A DNA stretch of 64,000 bases. Source: Paramoeba atlantica (Eukaryota > Discosea). Location of the stretch: NCBI GenBank assembly GCA_977017575.1, contig CDRNVI010000015.1, forward strand, positions 1 through 64,000, read 5' to 3'. This document shows positions 1-9,873 of the stretch, piece by piece (the first letter of the stretch is position 1; each line of letters opens with the position of its first letter). Position numbers and translations under genes: made by a program. The notes beneath the pieces were generated by a model, which was not told the DNA's origin, did no database searches, and saw nothing but the letters and a program-made list of their open reading frames with translations.

Positions 1-1511
1 AAGACGCGTGGTTTCGCAGTTTCTCTCCTGTATGGACCAATTAGCGGTCGCGTGGCGTGAGAGAGGCACCGTGGTGGTGGTCCTGGGCACGACAAGCCGG
101 TTGGATACCATTGACCCCCGCGGTCCGGCGTGCGGGGCGGTTTGATCGCGAGATTGTGCTCTCCGTACCGAACACAGCAGAGAGGGAAGAGATATTTCGT
201 GCGCTGTGTGCGGAGATGAAGGTGAGTGAAAAAGTCGATTTCGCAGAGGTCGCACGAAAAACCCCAGGGTTTGTTCCCGCAGATTTACATGCCGTCACAA
301 AGGAAGCCGCAGGGTTGGCCATTCGACGAGTCATGGACACGGAAAGTAAACCCACCCAACCCCCCAACCCCAACCCCACCACAAACCAACCAACCACCCC
401 AACCCCCCCTCCTCCACCCGTTTCCATGGACGAAGACACCCCCTTGGCGTCTTCCTCTTCCTCCTCCTCCTCCTCCTCCTCCTCCTCCTCCTCTTCCTCC
501 CCTCCTCCCCCCCTCTCCCTGCTCCCCCGCGACATCACCACCGCCCTCACCACCGTCCAGCCCGCCGCCCTCCGCGAGGGCTTCACCACCCTCCCCTCCG
601 TCTCCTTCCACCACGTCGGGGCCCTGGCCCCCGTCCGCGCCGAGCTCTTCCGCTCCGTCGTCCTCCCGCTGCGTCACCCCGCGCTCTACCGCCGCTTCGG
701 GTTGGCCCAATCCCTCGGGGTCTTACTCCACGGCCCCCCGGGCTGCGGCAAGACGCTGCTGGCGAAGGCGGTGGCCCACGAGGCGGGGGCGAACTTCATC
801 GCGGTGAAGGGGCCGGAGCTGCTGAGTAAGTACCTCGGGGAGTCCGAGCGCGGGGTGCGGGCGGTGTTCGGGCGCGCCCGGGCCAGTGCCCCGTGTGTGT
901 TGTTTTTTGATGAGTTGGATGCGCTGGCGCCGCGGAGGGGGGGAGGGGACGCGGGGGAGGGGGGAAGTGGAGGGGGAGCTGCGGAACGGGTGGTGAATCA
1001 GCTGCTCACGGAGATGGATGGGATGGAGGCGCGGGATGTGGTGGGGGTGTATGTGTTGGGGGCGACGAATCGACCGGATCGGATTGACCCGGCGTTGACG
1101 CGACCCGGGAGGTTGGATAAGACGTTGCATGTGCCGTTACCGAGTCCCGAGCAACGGGTGAGTATTTTGGAGAAACTGGCGAAGGGGTTTCCGTTGAGTC
1201 CGGAGATTGATTTGGAGGGTACCGCGAAAGGGGATGTGCGGTGTGAGGGGTTTAGTGGGGCAGACCTTGCGGCACTGTTGCGGGAGTCCGCGTTGCTGGC
1301 GGTGAGGGAGGTGTTGGGGCACTGTTGTGAGGAGTCCGTGGGGTTCTCCTCGGCCAATGCCGTCGGGGAGTTGGTGGCGAATTTGGATGCGGGGATCAGC
1401 CAGCCATGTATTCAACCCGCGCATTGGAATGAGGCGCTGACAAGGACGCGGCGATCGGTGTCGGATAGGGTGGCACAGGCGTACGGGTCGTATCAGGCCG
1501 GTCGTACGTGA
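1..1511 (+). CDS. NVL/RIX7: NVL/Rix7-like AAA ATPase, 5' end outside window, frame broken once
   Basis: Tandem AAA ATPase of the NVL/Rix7 type, which strips assembly factors from 60S pre-ribosomes in the nucleus. The window opens in the first AAA domain: bases 2-118 read [18 protein letters not shown] and TSRLDTIDP, and [11 protein letters not shown] continues one frame later. A single extra C in the run at 115-119 explains the break (expected [14 protein letters not shown]). A linker with a Ser homopolymer and Pro/Thr-rich segment follows, then AAA domain 2 with Walker A GPPGCGKT (732-755), Walker [10 protein letters not shown] (about 898-924), sensor GATNRPD and arginine-finger region RPGRLDK. 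The C-terminal [21 protein letters not shown] lid region, written here as its start [10 protein letters not shown], is typical. Rix7 is favoured over CDC48 by the linker and the missing downstream HbYX-like tail; certainty between them is good but not absolute. Confidence 0.88.
450..500 (+). repeat. TCC trinucleotide microsatellite coding poly-Ser
   Basis: About sixteen TCC/TCT codons in a row encode the Ser tract of the NVL linker. Slippage here would stay in frame only in multiples of three. Confidence 0.9.
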
Positions 1512-1681
1512 GGGAAAACTAAAGAGGGGATGAAAAAATAAAATTGTAGTTAAGTAAGAAATAATCCATTTGTTGACCTTGTAGTTACGGTTTTCTTTGC
1601 ATCTATGATTTTTAGCAGGGTAAGTCAAATGTGCTTTAGTGTATAGCAAACGGATGGATTTTAGTTATTGGTTTTGCATGG

Positions 1682-2044
1682 ATGAATTCTATGATAGTTG
1701 AGGGAAGCACGCTGCTGACGCCATCAGATGTGCCAGTCAAAAAACCAGCAAAACGTAGAAAGAAAGTAACGGGAATAGCCTTCAAAGATATATCGCAGAG
1801 GCATGAGAAAAACACTAAAGAAGGCAGTATAGGGGAAAAGTCGCATCAAACGTCATCGTTAAAGGCTGACTCAAAGGAATCTAAGGCACCTGATCCAGCT
1901 GCAGGAAGCCCGGCAGCGAGATCCTCCCAAAGTGAGATTGCCCTCATTGATATGAGCATTAGCGAGTTGATTACAGAGTCTATCCATCTCATAAGTGGCG
2001 TCAAAAGGAGTTGCGACATATTGCCGTCTTTTACAAAGTTATGA
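1682..2044 (+). CDS. Small hypothetical protein, basic N-terminus
   Basis: Open frame of 120 codons from an ATG that follows a TTTTAG acceptor-like site near 1660. The product starts MNSMIVEGSTLLTPSD, has a Lys/Arg-rich stretch (KKPAKRRKKVTG, about residues 21-32) that could act in nuclear targeting, then a Ser/Ala-rich segment and a possible short helix (SISELITESIHLISG). I recognise no family. Codon use resembles the AT-richer genes of the window. It could be a real small nuclear protein or a chance frame; no homologue is known to me. Confidence 0.4.
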   Translation: MNSMIVEGSTLLTPSDVPVKKPAKRRKKVTGIAFKDISQRHEKNTKEGSIGEKSHQTSSLKADSKESKAPDPAAGSPAARSSQSEIALIDMSISELITESIHLISGVKRSCDILPSFTKL

Positions 2045-2929
2045 GTCCGAAACTGCGGAATTATGTTCTTGCGATTGGAGAAACAGAGTCTTAAACTCAT
2101 GGTTTTTCATGTTTTCCAATATTAGTTTTGTGAACGACCTAGAATTCAACAAGCTGACTATCACGATTTTTTCTTGCTGAATGTTCCTTGCTACCATTAC
2201 CTCATTACCTTCACCACAGCTTTCATCGCTCAAGATTTTTTGCCATGGTAAAAATAGACAAAAAAGCTAAATTTCCTGAGGGGATCTTTACGTTTCCTAC
2301 TGTAGAATACAGCGCTACATTAGCTCAGCATTTTCGTAATGTAATCGTACATAAAATTGGGGGACTGCGGTGTGATCTCACAGGATCTCACGACCGCGCT
2401 GAAATTAACGTCGCGCTGCTTCGCGTTGGCGCGTCAGTCGCGACTGTTCTGTTTGATTTTGCTTTGAATGGTTTCGCGTGATCTCACGCGATCTTGTGGA
2501 ATCTCGTTTGAACCTCACCTGCAGCCCCTCAATTCTATACATTGTACGGAAGTTTTCGTTTGTAGTTGCTTCGTTAAATGCTGTGGTTATTTTCAATTTA
2601 GAAGGCACCACTGCTGCGCGCTTCGCGTTGAAAACTACTTCCGCGTTCTATGAAGCGACTAAAGACCGACAAAAAGAATTCTCAAAAGATCACGACTGTC
2701 TATTTTTGGGGGTGAAAAAGCCATTTTTAGGCCATAAATGAGAAGGTTTTACCCCAAACTTGGGCCCTATTTTGATGCCTTACCGGCAGAGGTAGGAGGG
2801 AGATCTGATTAGAAAACGTGACGTCCAATTCCTTGAATAAAAAATTGTACTCTCTACATGCTCCACCACTCAAGGCTACCCACACGAGAAAACCCCAGGC
2901 TATCCAACTAAACCCTCTGCACCGCTCTG
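2045..2929 (+). other. Spacer without a convincing gene
   Basis: About 885 bases. Several short open frames exist but none looks like a protein. It holds three GATCTCAC words near 2370-2490 and a 22-base stretch at 2621-2642 that recurs exactly at 8525-8546 beside an LRR gene, so part of the spacer is dispersed repeat. Confidence 0.6.
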
Positions 2930-5530
2930 ATGAAACTCCCCACAAAAATCTACATTAAAAAGATTGCCCACTCGCGCCCGCTGGATGCCATGACCTTCAC
3001 CTTCCATCAGGCGACAAAAGGAACATGTAACCGCGGCGCACTGATCCAAGCGATACAACATTGTTACCAAGATAAGGACACCTCCCCGCACCGCAAACGC
3101 CATCGCGGATGTTGGGAGAACGCCCTCTGCGCGGTCCTCGGCGCCGAAGCCGCGGGCTACCCTCGACTGGGCGAAATCTACCGCGAACTCGCCAAATGTG
3201 CCTACCACAACCGCGCCTGGGAGGGTGCCCTCCACATCCTTGCCCACTGGCGTTGTCCCCAAATCGATCCCCACGCCCTCACAGCCGACTCCCCCGCACA
3301 CCCCCCACTTCCTCCTCCTCACCCTCAAAATCGCAACTCAACCCTCAACCCCTCCTCCCTCACCCCCCCCTCCCCCACCCCCTTATTCCACCTCCGTGAA
3401 CGCCCTCCCCTTCTCCATGACTCATCACTCTAAACAACAATCACAGCAACAACAAGAACAACAGCAACAATCACAACAACAATCACAACAACAATCACAA
3501 CAACAACGACAATCACAACCACAACCACAACAATCACGTCGACGACCGCAACAACAACCCCCACAATCCCAGCAACCAGAATCTTCAATCACCCCCTTTT
3601 CCCCTTTTTCCCCATCCCCTCTTTCTTCTTCCCCTACCTCTCCCCCCCCCTCCCCCTCCCCCTCCCCCCGTCCCCTCCCCTCCCCCTGCCTCCACCACTA
3701 CGCCCTCGCGTCCCTCGCCCCCACCCCCCACTGGCCCCTCGCCCTCGCCGCCCTCCACGACCTCCCCCGCTGCGGCCTCACCCCCTCCCCCACCACGTAC
3801 GCCCTCGTGCTGCGGGGGCTGGAGCAGAGCGCGCAGTGGAGGCGTGCGCTGTGCGTGTACGACACGGTGAGGGGGAGGGGGGGAGTAGTGGGGGTGAAGG
3901 GAGTAGGGGGGGAGAAGGGAGTGGGGGTGGGGGTGAAGGGAGTGGGGGTGAAGGTGAAGGGAGTGGGGGTGAGGGGGATGGGGGTGAGGGGGATGGGGGA
4001 AATGGAGGTGAAGGGGGTGAGGGAGATGGAGGTGGGGGTAGTGGGAATGGGGAAGGAAGGGATGGGGGGGATGAGGGAGAGGGGGGTAGTGGGGGCAAAG
4101 GGGATGAGGGTGGGGAGGAGAGAGGGGATAAAGAAGAGGGGTGAAGGGAGTAGTGGGGGAGATGGAGGGGATGGGGGCAAAGGGGATGGGGACAACGGAG
4201 ATGAGGGCAAAGGAGATGGGGGAAATGGAGGGGATTGGGGAGATGGAGGGAATGGGAGAGATGGAGGGGATGGGGGAGAGGGGGGTAGTGGGGGCAAAGG
4301 GGATGGGGGGAGTGGGGGCAAACGGGGTGGGGAGATGGAGGGGATGGGGGCAAGTTGGATGGGGAAACGGGGATGGGGGTGAGGGGGGTTGTGGGGGCTA
4401 GGGTGGTGGAGACGGTGATGGGGGCCTGTACGCGTGCGGGTCAGTGGGAGGTGAGTTTAGCGGTGGCGGGGGATTGGGTAAGGGGGTGGGGTGAGGAGGA
4501 GAGAGGGAGGGGGAGAGGAGGGAGGAGAGAGAGAGGGGGGAAGGAAGAGGAGGAGGAGGTGAAGGAGGAGGATAGGCATGCGAAGGATGAAAAGGAAATG
4601 AATAAAAACCATAAGAGTCAGCAAAGTGATATGATTCGTCACAGAAACGACGATAAGACCCCGCACCGTGCGGTATGGATTAACAGTGATGTGTTCTATC
4701 AACTCATGCGGGCGTTATCGAAAGGAGGGGTGTGGCAGGAGGTGGTACGGGCGTATGAAGCCGCAGAAAGGGTCGGAAGGGGGACAGATCGATCACGTAC
4801 GTTGGTGGTACGGGTACTGCATCATGCAGGGCAGTGGGAGAGGGCCGTGAGGGTGGCGTGTGAGAGTATTGGTAAAGGAGAGGATCGCGGCTGGGGAGAG
4901 GGTAGAGAGGAGGAAGAGAGGGGTGAGCTAGAGGTCGAACCGCTGGAGTATGATATACGGAATGACAACGGCAAAATGGATAGATATAAAATGCGTATGT
5001 GGAGCTATGCACTCGGGGTATTGATTCAAGGGTGCAGGTACGCTAAAAACGAGCCCTTGACAACCTCTCTTGTACAATACGTCCACGAAAATACAGCAAG
5101 CCTTACTCCACTCTCCGGTTTACTTTTCTCGGAGCTTTGTCACGAGGCCGCACGGCTGGGGCATTTCCAAATTGCCATGCGCCATGCGGAAAAAGCAATG
5201 CGCAACAATTTAATGATGAATGCCGTGGTTCAACTGCTGGGTTCGACAAGGCAATGGGATGAAATGCTTAAGTCCTATCATCGGTACCAGAACAACCCAC
5301 GTTTCGTGATGACCTCGGAGAGCTTAGACCACTTTTTACAGGGTATGGGGCAGCTACGGAATTGGCACCAAGCCCTAGCTGTGGTTGATTCGTTAGAAAG
5401 CAATTCGAAGCGTTGGGCTACCAAAGGGGCCCCTTCCATTGTGAATGTTACCCATTTACGTACACTGTACGATTTATGTGAGTCGTGCGGGTACCATCAT
5501 AGCCAATGGCGATGGAAACACCATCCCTGA
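2930..5530 (+). CDS. PPR-like helical repeat protein with long low-complexity inserts, frame broken
   Basis: Probable mitochondrial pentatricopeptide-repeat protein (RNA binding, mitoribosome or RNA processing in kinetoplastids). PPR-like helical pairs are seen at the N-terminus (ENALCAVLGAEAAGY, NRAWEGALHILAHW), middle (TYALVLRGLEQSAQWRRAL) and throughout the C-terminus (DVFYQLMRALSKGGVWQEVV, HHAGQWERAVRVA, LGSTRQWDEML, GQLRNWHQALAVVDSL). Between them lie Pro/Ser-, Gln- and Gly/Val/Met-rich tracts. The coherent reading is frame 2 from 2930, then frame 3 after the C run near 3301-3306, then frame 2 again by about 4355. The breaks fall in C- or G-runs, so assembly indels are more likely than true loss; a pseudogene is the alternative. 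The second shift cannot be placed exactly because all three frames are open in the G-rich tract. Confidence 0.7.
3432..3573 (+). repeat. CAA-rich microsatellite coding poly-Gln
   Basis: Imperfect CAA/TCA/CAG repeat inside the PPR gene, encoding a Gln-rich linker with scattered Ser and Pro. Confidence 0.85.
3867..4400 (+). repeat. Purine-only G-rich tract inside the PPR gene
   Basis: Roughly 530 bases made almost wholly of G and A on the + strand (GGGGGTGAAGGGAGT-type words), immediately preceded at 3600-3790 by an equally strong C-rich tract. Many G-runs of three to six could form G-quadruplexes, and the purine strand could form triplex DNA. It codes Gly/Val/Met/Glu-rich protein in one frame and Gly/Glu/Asp-rich in another. 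Confidence 0.85.
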
Positions 5531-5635
5531 GCCATAGTTACAAGCTTTGTCATGTTATACGCCACAATTTTAGTTTTCAGTTAAGTCCAGTGTCATTTTT
5601 TCACATGCCAAAAAAACGTGCTTTCGAATTCAAAT

Positions 5636-5651
5636 CTTTTTTTTTGCTTAG
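5636..5651 (+). promoter_or_regulatory. Probable trans-splice acceptor for TFIIB
   Basis: A T-run ending TTGCTTAG lies 33 bases before the chosen ATG at 5684. Polypyrimidine plus first AG is the kinetoplastid spliced-leader addition signal; this rules out the longer in-frame start upstream. Confidence 0.5.
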
Positions 5652-5683
5652 AACTTCCTTTTTCCCACCAAACCCCCTACTCC

Positions 5684-6751
5684 ATGAAACCCCGTGCCCC
5701 ACGTTGTCGTCACTGCAAACGCCCCGACACCCTGGTCGAGTACGAACACGAGGGCTACACCATCTGTACCCACTGCAACTACATCGCCGGCACCCTCCTC
5801 GACGCCTCCGAGGGGGCTGAATCCTTTATCTCTTCCCGTGCTGATATCTCCTCGGATCTTACACTCCGGCCTGATTTCTTATCCTCTTCCTCTGCTTCTT
5901 CCCCCACTCTTGATGCCACCACCGAAGCCGACCTGCGGCTACAAAAACAAAAACTCGTTAAACTAGGAAACGCTCTAGGACTACGACAACCCGTTGTGGA
6001 TCGCGCAGCCTCGTTTTATTTCGCCTATGGAGATTATCTCAAAAGGAGAGGCGACAAAGCACTGCGGGGGAAAGGGGAGATTCTAGCCGCGTGCCTACTC
6101 GAGGCCGCGGCACAGTCCCAGGTAGCCGTGTCGCTCCCTGAGCTCCTGCGGGGGATGCGCGTACCGGAAAAAGAGGCAAGGCGGGTTGCGGGGAATATCA
6201 CAAGGGTGCGGCATAAAGTGCAGGATGTGGTGGGAGGGGGAGGGGGGAGAGGAGAAGATGCCGTACAAAAGGGTGTGGAAAGGATAGAAATCGGAGACCC
6301 GACTAGAGAAGGTTTTGAGAACCAGAGCTTCTCAAGCCCCGTGGTTACGTTGGAACAACGCTACCGGGAGATGATGCAGCGTTGTGTACAGCGGCTGTGT
6401 GTGCCTGGGGTGTACACGATTGCGCTGGTCGCACGTCTGGGGGCGTTGTTGGAGGATAAACTCCCGGCAGCACGACACCCGGAGGTAGTGCTGGCATATG
6501 TGGTGTACACGATACTTACGAGCCAGGACTACCTCTCGCTGTGTGGCACACGAGTGGAGTTTGTGATTCCGCTCGGGAGTCCGGGGGAACGGATTCTGCG
6601 CGCAAAATTGTCCGACCACTTTGGTGTGAGGTGGGCCGACGTGGAGGCGTTCGGGGGGAAAGTCACGGAGGATGTGCGTCAGGGGATGATGTACGAGGCG
6701 GAGAGGTATGCGAGGGAGCTGAGAAAACCGCAGGAGACCAAGAGGGAGTAG
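5684..6751 (+). CDS. TFIIB: Transcription factor IIB-like protein
   Basis: General RNA polymerase II factor; in trypanosomes the TFIIB-like protein is required for spliced-leader RNA transcription. 355 residues, close to the known trypanosome protein. The N-terminal zinc ribbon has Cys8, Cys11, Cys28 and Cys31 (CRHC ... CTHC) followed by GTLLDAS, in the place of the B-reader. Two cyclin-like folds follow: the first with AASFYFAYGDYLKRRG and GKGEILAACLLEAAAQ (about 105-150), the second with RYREMMQRCVQRLCVPG, LPAARHPEVVLAYVVY and an Arg/Glu-rich end. The ATG at 5684 is chosen because the earlier in-frame codons precede the acceptor AG. A Brf1 (Pol III) assignment is less likely because no C-terminal Brf extension is present. 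Confidence 0.85.
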   Translation: MKPRAPRCRHCKRPDTLVEYEHEGYTICTHCNYIAGTLLDASEGAESFISSRADISSDLTLRPDFLSSSSASSPTLDATTEADLRLQKQKLVKLGNALGLRQPVVDRAASFYFAYGDYLKRRGDKALRGKGEILAACLLEAAAQSQVAVSLPELLRGMRVPEKEARRVAGNITRVRHKVQDVVGGGGGRGEDAVQKGVERIEIGDPTREGFENQSFSSPVVTLEQRYREMMQRCVQRLCVPGVYTIALVARLGALLEDKLPAARHPEVVLAYVVYTILTSQDYLSLCGTRVEFVIPLGSPGERILRAKLSDHFGVRWADVEAFGGKVTEDVRQGMMYEAERYARELRKPQETKRE

Positions 6752-7102
6752 GGATTTCTTCGGAGGATTTCTATGGTTCTTTGCGAGAACTTCGCGAGGT
6801 GTAATTTACACCTTAACAAAGGAAATAGTTTCGTTTCTTCAAGATATTCGAAGGGCACGCACACACGGTGCATTAAAGAATCTATGTTACTCCATTTCTA
6901 GTGCACTCTGTGCAAGTGAATTTGTATTGTAGCGAGAGGGTCCAGCCTTCCTGTAGAATTCCGGTAAGAATTCCTGGTACCACTTGGAATCACGGTTGGC
7001 TCTAAGCTTCCACTGTTTCGCAAGTATCTTTTTTTCGTACATCATCAAGAGTTCATATTTTTTCTTCTCTCGCTTCTTTTATTCACATATCCTAACAGCC
7101 TT
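6752..7102 (+). other. Spacer, nothing recognised
   Basis: About 350 bases between TFIIB and the LRR pseudogene. The right end (from about 7020) is T-rich and partly matches the 5' flank of the intact LRR twin, so it was copied with that gene. Confidence 0.6.
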
Positions 7103-8032
7103 GTGCACCCTTTCATCTCTCTCGCGTTGCCTCGCATCTGTTGTGCAGATTCAAGCGGTTCCCAGAGGGGCCACATTCGAGGCTCGTCGCTTCCTGCCGA
7201 AGTGGAACTTGCACGGCTTGTCGCGAAGATTACGAATCCACACCCTTCATGGAAGACTACTGTCCCACTGGAGAAGTGGCATGGTGTCCGAATAAGTGAG
7301 GAAGGACAACTACATACATTTATATATATATTCTGGGGAGAGTATAGTGGAAGAAGCAAATGCGGCCACCATAAGTAAGGTCTGAGTGGCGAATTCACCT
7401 GGAAGTTTCTCCCAAAAGAGCTACGAACATTTGCCATCCACTGTGGAATGGATTTAAAAGGGATGGTGCCATTGAACGAATTACCTGCTTCCATGACGCA
7501 CCTTAGCCTTCCATATTGCCAGTACAGTGGGCCCCTTGATTTTTCTCAAGCGCCGACCAAAATGCGTTCTATTCATCTCTACCACAATGAATTTTCGGGC
7601 CCATTGGAATTATCACAACTGCCCCCTAATTTGTTTTCACTGCGGCTGTAGTACAACGCCTTTTCCGGTGAAATAACGCTTAAAAATCTTCCGAAGGATA
7701 TGAACGAATTGTTTCTGAGGGGCAATAACCTATCAGAATCACTCTGCCTCGTTGGGATTCAGGATAATTTGGATATACTGGCATTGGATGACAATAACTT
7801 TGAAGGGTGTGTAGATCTAACGTCCCTTCCTAGGGCCCTTCGCGAGTTATACCTTCAGAAAAATAAATTGTCGGGTTCTGTAAGGTTTAATAACCTTCCT
7901 GAATACATTGAAACGATCGATTTGTCACACAATGAGATCAAGGAATACGAGCCCAAGGTTGTGCCACGGTGCACTGTTACTTCTTCCGAAGACGTACTAG
8001 TATTGAAGGGATCTGTTGAAATGATAACATAG
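7103..8032 (+). pseudogene. LRR-family pseudogene, twin of the gene at 8665
   Basis: Same reading frame and near-identical protein to the LRR gene at 8665-9582, including the cap motif (LARLVAKITNPHPSWKTT) and seven or so 23-residue repeats. The start codon position is GTG instead of ATG, and two in-frame stops interrupt it: TAA at 7376-7378 where the twin has GAA, and TAG at 7649-7651 where the twin has GAG. No frameshift is needed. The high similarity, which also covers flanks, points to a recent tandem duplication. Expression of the C-terminal part from an internal ATG is possible but unsupported. Confidence 0.85.
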
Positions 8033-8664
8033 CCTTTGAGTCAGGATCAAAACGTAAATATACTGTCCCCCCCCTACTTATCTGTCACTACGTTTCGCGA
8101 AAAGGTGACAGATAACTAAGGGGGGGGTAGGGGTGTGACAGATAACTAGGCGTATCAGTGTGCGACAGATAACTAGGGAGGGTGTCTGTCACAAAAAAAA
8201 GTCAGAACATGGAATTACAGGAACGGTTTATAATAGCACCACGCTCGACCATTCGCTTGAAACAGAAAAAAAATGTATGTTTCATTTTATGATTTTTTTT
8301 CGGAAAAAAGCATTTTACTTATTTTTAAAAAATGACAGATAACTAAGGGGGGTAGTCGAAGAAAAAAATTCGAAGTGCCAAAAAGTGACAGATAACTAGG
8401 AGGGGCACAGTACTACAAAATTTCAAGTAAGTAGTACGTCCTTTTAAATATCCCGTACTTAGTACGGGAACCATTTGTGTATAGGCGCCAATACTTATTT
8501 TGAACTGTGTTCCGGGTTATTGCACTTCGCGTTGAAAACTACTTCCCCGTTAAACGACATCCCTGTTTTTCAAAGTTCACTGTTCCACAAATTTCTTTTC
8601 TGTGTACTTTATCGAAAGTATAGATTTATTTTTTCGTTTCTTTCATTCATATATCCCCGACCTT
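8033..8664 (+). other. Repeat-rich spacer between LRR twins
   Basis: About 630 bases with the GACAGATAACTA motif cluster (listed separately), then a 22-base dispersed repeat at 8525-8546 shared with 2621-2642, then the T-rich leader of the LRR gene. Confidence 0.6.
8067..8399 (+). repeat. Reiterated GACAGATAACTA motif with an inverted copy and C8/G8 clamp
   Basis: GACAGATAACTA followed by AGG or GG-rich sequence occurs at 8107, 8137, 8164, 8334 and 8387. An inverted copy (TTATCTGTCAC) at 8078-8088 is headed by eight Cs (8067-8074) and pairs with 8105-8128, which ends in eight Gs, leaving a loop that contains TTTCGCGAAA. A further inverted relative (CTAGTTATCTTGTCAC) lies at about 10172-10187, on the other side of the LRR gene. 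Confidence 0.8.
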
Positions 8665-9582
8665 ATGAACCCTGTGATCTCTATCACGTTGCGTCACATC
8701 CATTGTGCGGATTCAAGTTGTACCAAAAAAGGCCGCATTCGAGGCTCGTCGTTTCCTGCCGAAGTGGACCTTGCACGGCTTGTCGCAAAGATTACGAATC
8801 CACACCCTTCATGGAAGACTACTGTCCCACTGGAGAAATGGCATGGTGTCCGATTAAGTAAGGATGGAGAACTTGAACACATCTTCTGGGGAGGGTTTAG
8901 TGGAAGAAGCAAATACGGTCATAAGGAAGGTCTGCGGGGCGAGTTAATTTGGAGGTTTCTCCCGACTGAACTACAAACATTTGCTATTAACTGTGGAATG
9001 GATTTAAAAGGGATGGTGCCATTGAACGAGTTACCTGCTTCCATGACACACCTTAGCCTACGATATTGCCAGTATAGTGGACCCCTTGATTTTTCTCAAG
9101 CACCGTCCGAAATGCGCACTATTCATCTTGACCACAATGAATTTTCGGGCCCATTGGAATTATCACAACTACCCCCTAATATGTATTCGCTGCGGCTGGA
9201 GTACAACCGCTTTTCCGGTGAAATAACGCTTAAAAATCTTCCGAAGGATATGAACGAATTGTTTCTTACCGGGAACAAACTATCAGGATCACTCTGCCTC
9301 ATTGGCATTCAGGATAAGCTGCGTATATTGGCATTGGATGACAATAACTTCGAAGGGTGTGTAGATCTAACGTCCCTTCCTAGGGCCCTTCGCGAGTTAT
9401 ACCTTCAGAAAAATAAATTGTCGGGTTCTGTAAGGTTTGATAACATTCCTCAATACATTCATACGATCGATTTGTCAAACAATGAAATCAAGGAATACGA
9501 GCCCAAGGTTGTTCCACATTGCACTGTTTCCTCTTCTGAAGATGTACTTGTGTTGAAGAGAGCTGTTGAAATGATAATATAG
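8665..9582 (+). CDS. LRR protein with plant-like N-terminal cap
   Basis: 305 residues from ATG 8665 (MNPVISITLRHIHCADSS). The cap region ARLVAKITNPHPSWKTTVP and KWHGVRLSKDGEL resembles the LRRNT_2 cap of plant LRR proteins, followed by about eight 23-residue repeats of the form LPxxMxxLxLxxNxFSGxI. There is a short, moderately hydrophobic N-terminus but no clear signal peptide, and no transmembrane segment or GPI-like tail. The chosen start is the codon matched by GTG in the pseudogene twin. Role unknown: LRR arrays bind protein ligands. One of nine family copies in the window. Confidence 0.8.
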   Translation: MNPVISITLRHIHCADSSCTKKGRIRGSSFPAEVDLARLVAKITNPHPSWKTTVPLEKWHGVRLSKDGELEHIFWGGFSGRSKYGHKEGLRGELIWRFLPTELQTFAINCGMDLKGMVPLNELPASMTHLSLRYCQYSGPLDFSQAPSEMRTIHLDHNEFSGPLELSQLPPNMYSLRLEYNRFSGEITLKNLPKDMNELFLTGNKLSGSLCLIGIQDKLRILALDDNNFEGCVDLTSLPRALRELYLQKNKLSGSVRFDNIPQYIHTIDLSNNEIKEYEPKVVPHCTVSSSEDVLVLKRAVEMII

Positions 9583-9629
9583 CCTTTGAATCACGAAGCG
9601 TTTGAAGCAGGATCGAGGTCTAGTAGAGA

Positions 9630-9765
9630 CAACCCAGGCTAAAGTGTACGAAAGACCCTTTTGTCACATCAGAATGCTCTACAAACCGGGAGATACCGTT
9701 CCAGTTTTGAGGTGGTTTTCCAAAGGTACCTTTAGTATCTCCCTTGTCCACTTTAGCCAGGGTTG
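9630..9765 (+). repeat. Nested inverted repeat after LRR gene
   Basis: Outer arms 9630-9646 and 9749-9765 pair at 16 of 17 positions; an inner pair GGGAGATAC (9688-9696) and GTATCTCCC (9735-9743) is perfect. It lies just past the LRR stop, so it would fall in the 3' UTR or spacer. Confidence 0.75.
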
Positions 9766-9832
9766 CATAGCCATTGGAACATGCTCCATAGGACCCCTTA
9801 CAGCTTCCCACGCGAGGAAGTCGTCGTCGCCG

Positions 9833-9873
9833 AGGCAAAAAGGCAGAACGCGGAGTCTTCTGCCTTTTTGCCT
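9833..9873 (+). repeat. Perfect 16-bp hairpin
   Basis: AGGCAAAAAGGCAGAA (9833-9848) pairs perfectly with 9858-9873 around a 9-base loop. It could be an RNA structure or the tip of a small inverted-repeat element. Confidence 0.85.

Noticed and set aside
285-710. Minus-strand Gly/Glu-rich open frame opposite NVL
   Set aside because: Arises from the C-rich linker and Ser-coding microsatellite; the + strand has clear AAA motifs.
2188-2481. 97-codon open frame in the 2.0-2.9 kb spacer
   Set aside because: No motif, no homologous look, and it crosses repetitive GATCTCAC words.
3698-4353. Long minus-strand open frames coding Pro/Ser-rich peptides
   Set aside because: They are the complement of the purine tract in the PPR gene; any frame of such sequence stays open and the peptides are pure low complexity.
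7103-8032. Stop-codon reassignment to glutamate
   Set aside because: Several intact genes end properly at TAA or TAG, and this copy has also lost its ATG.
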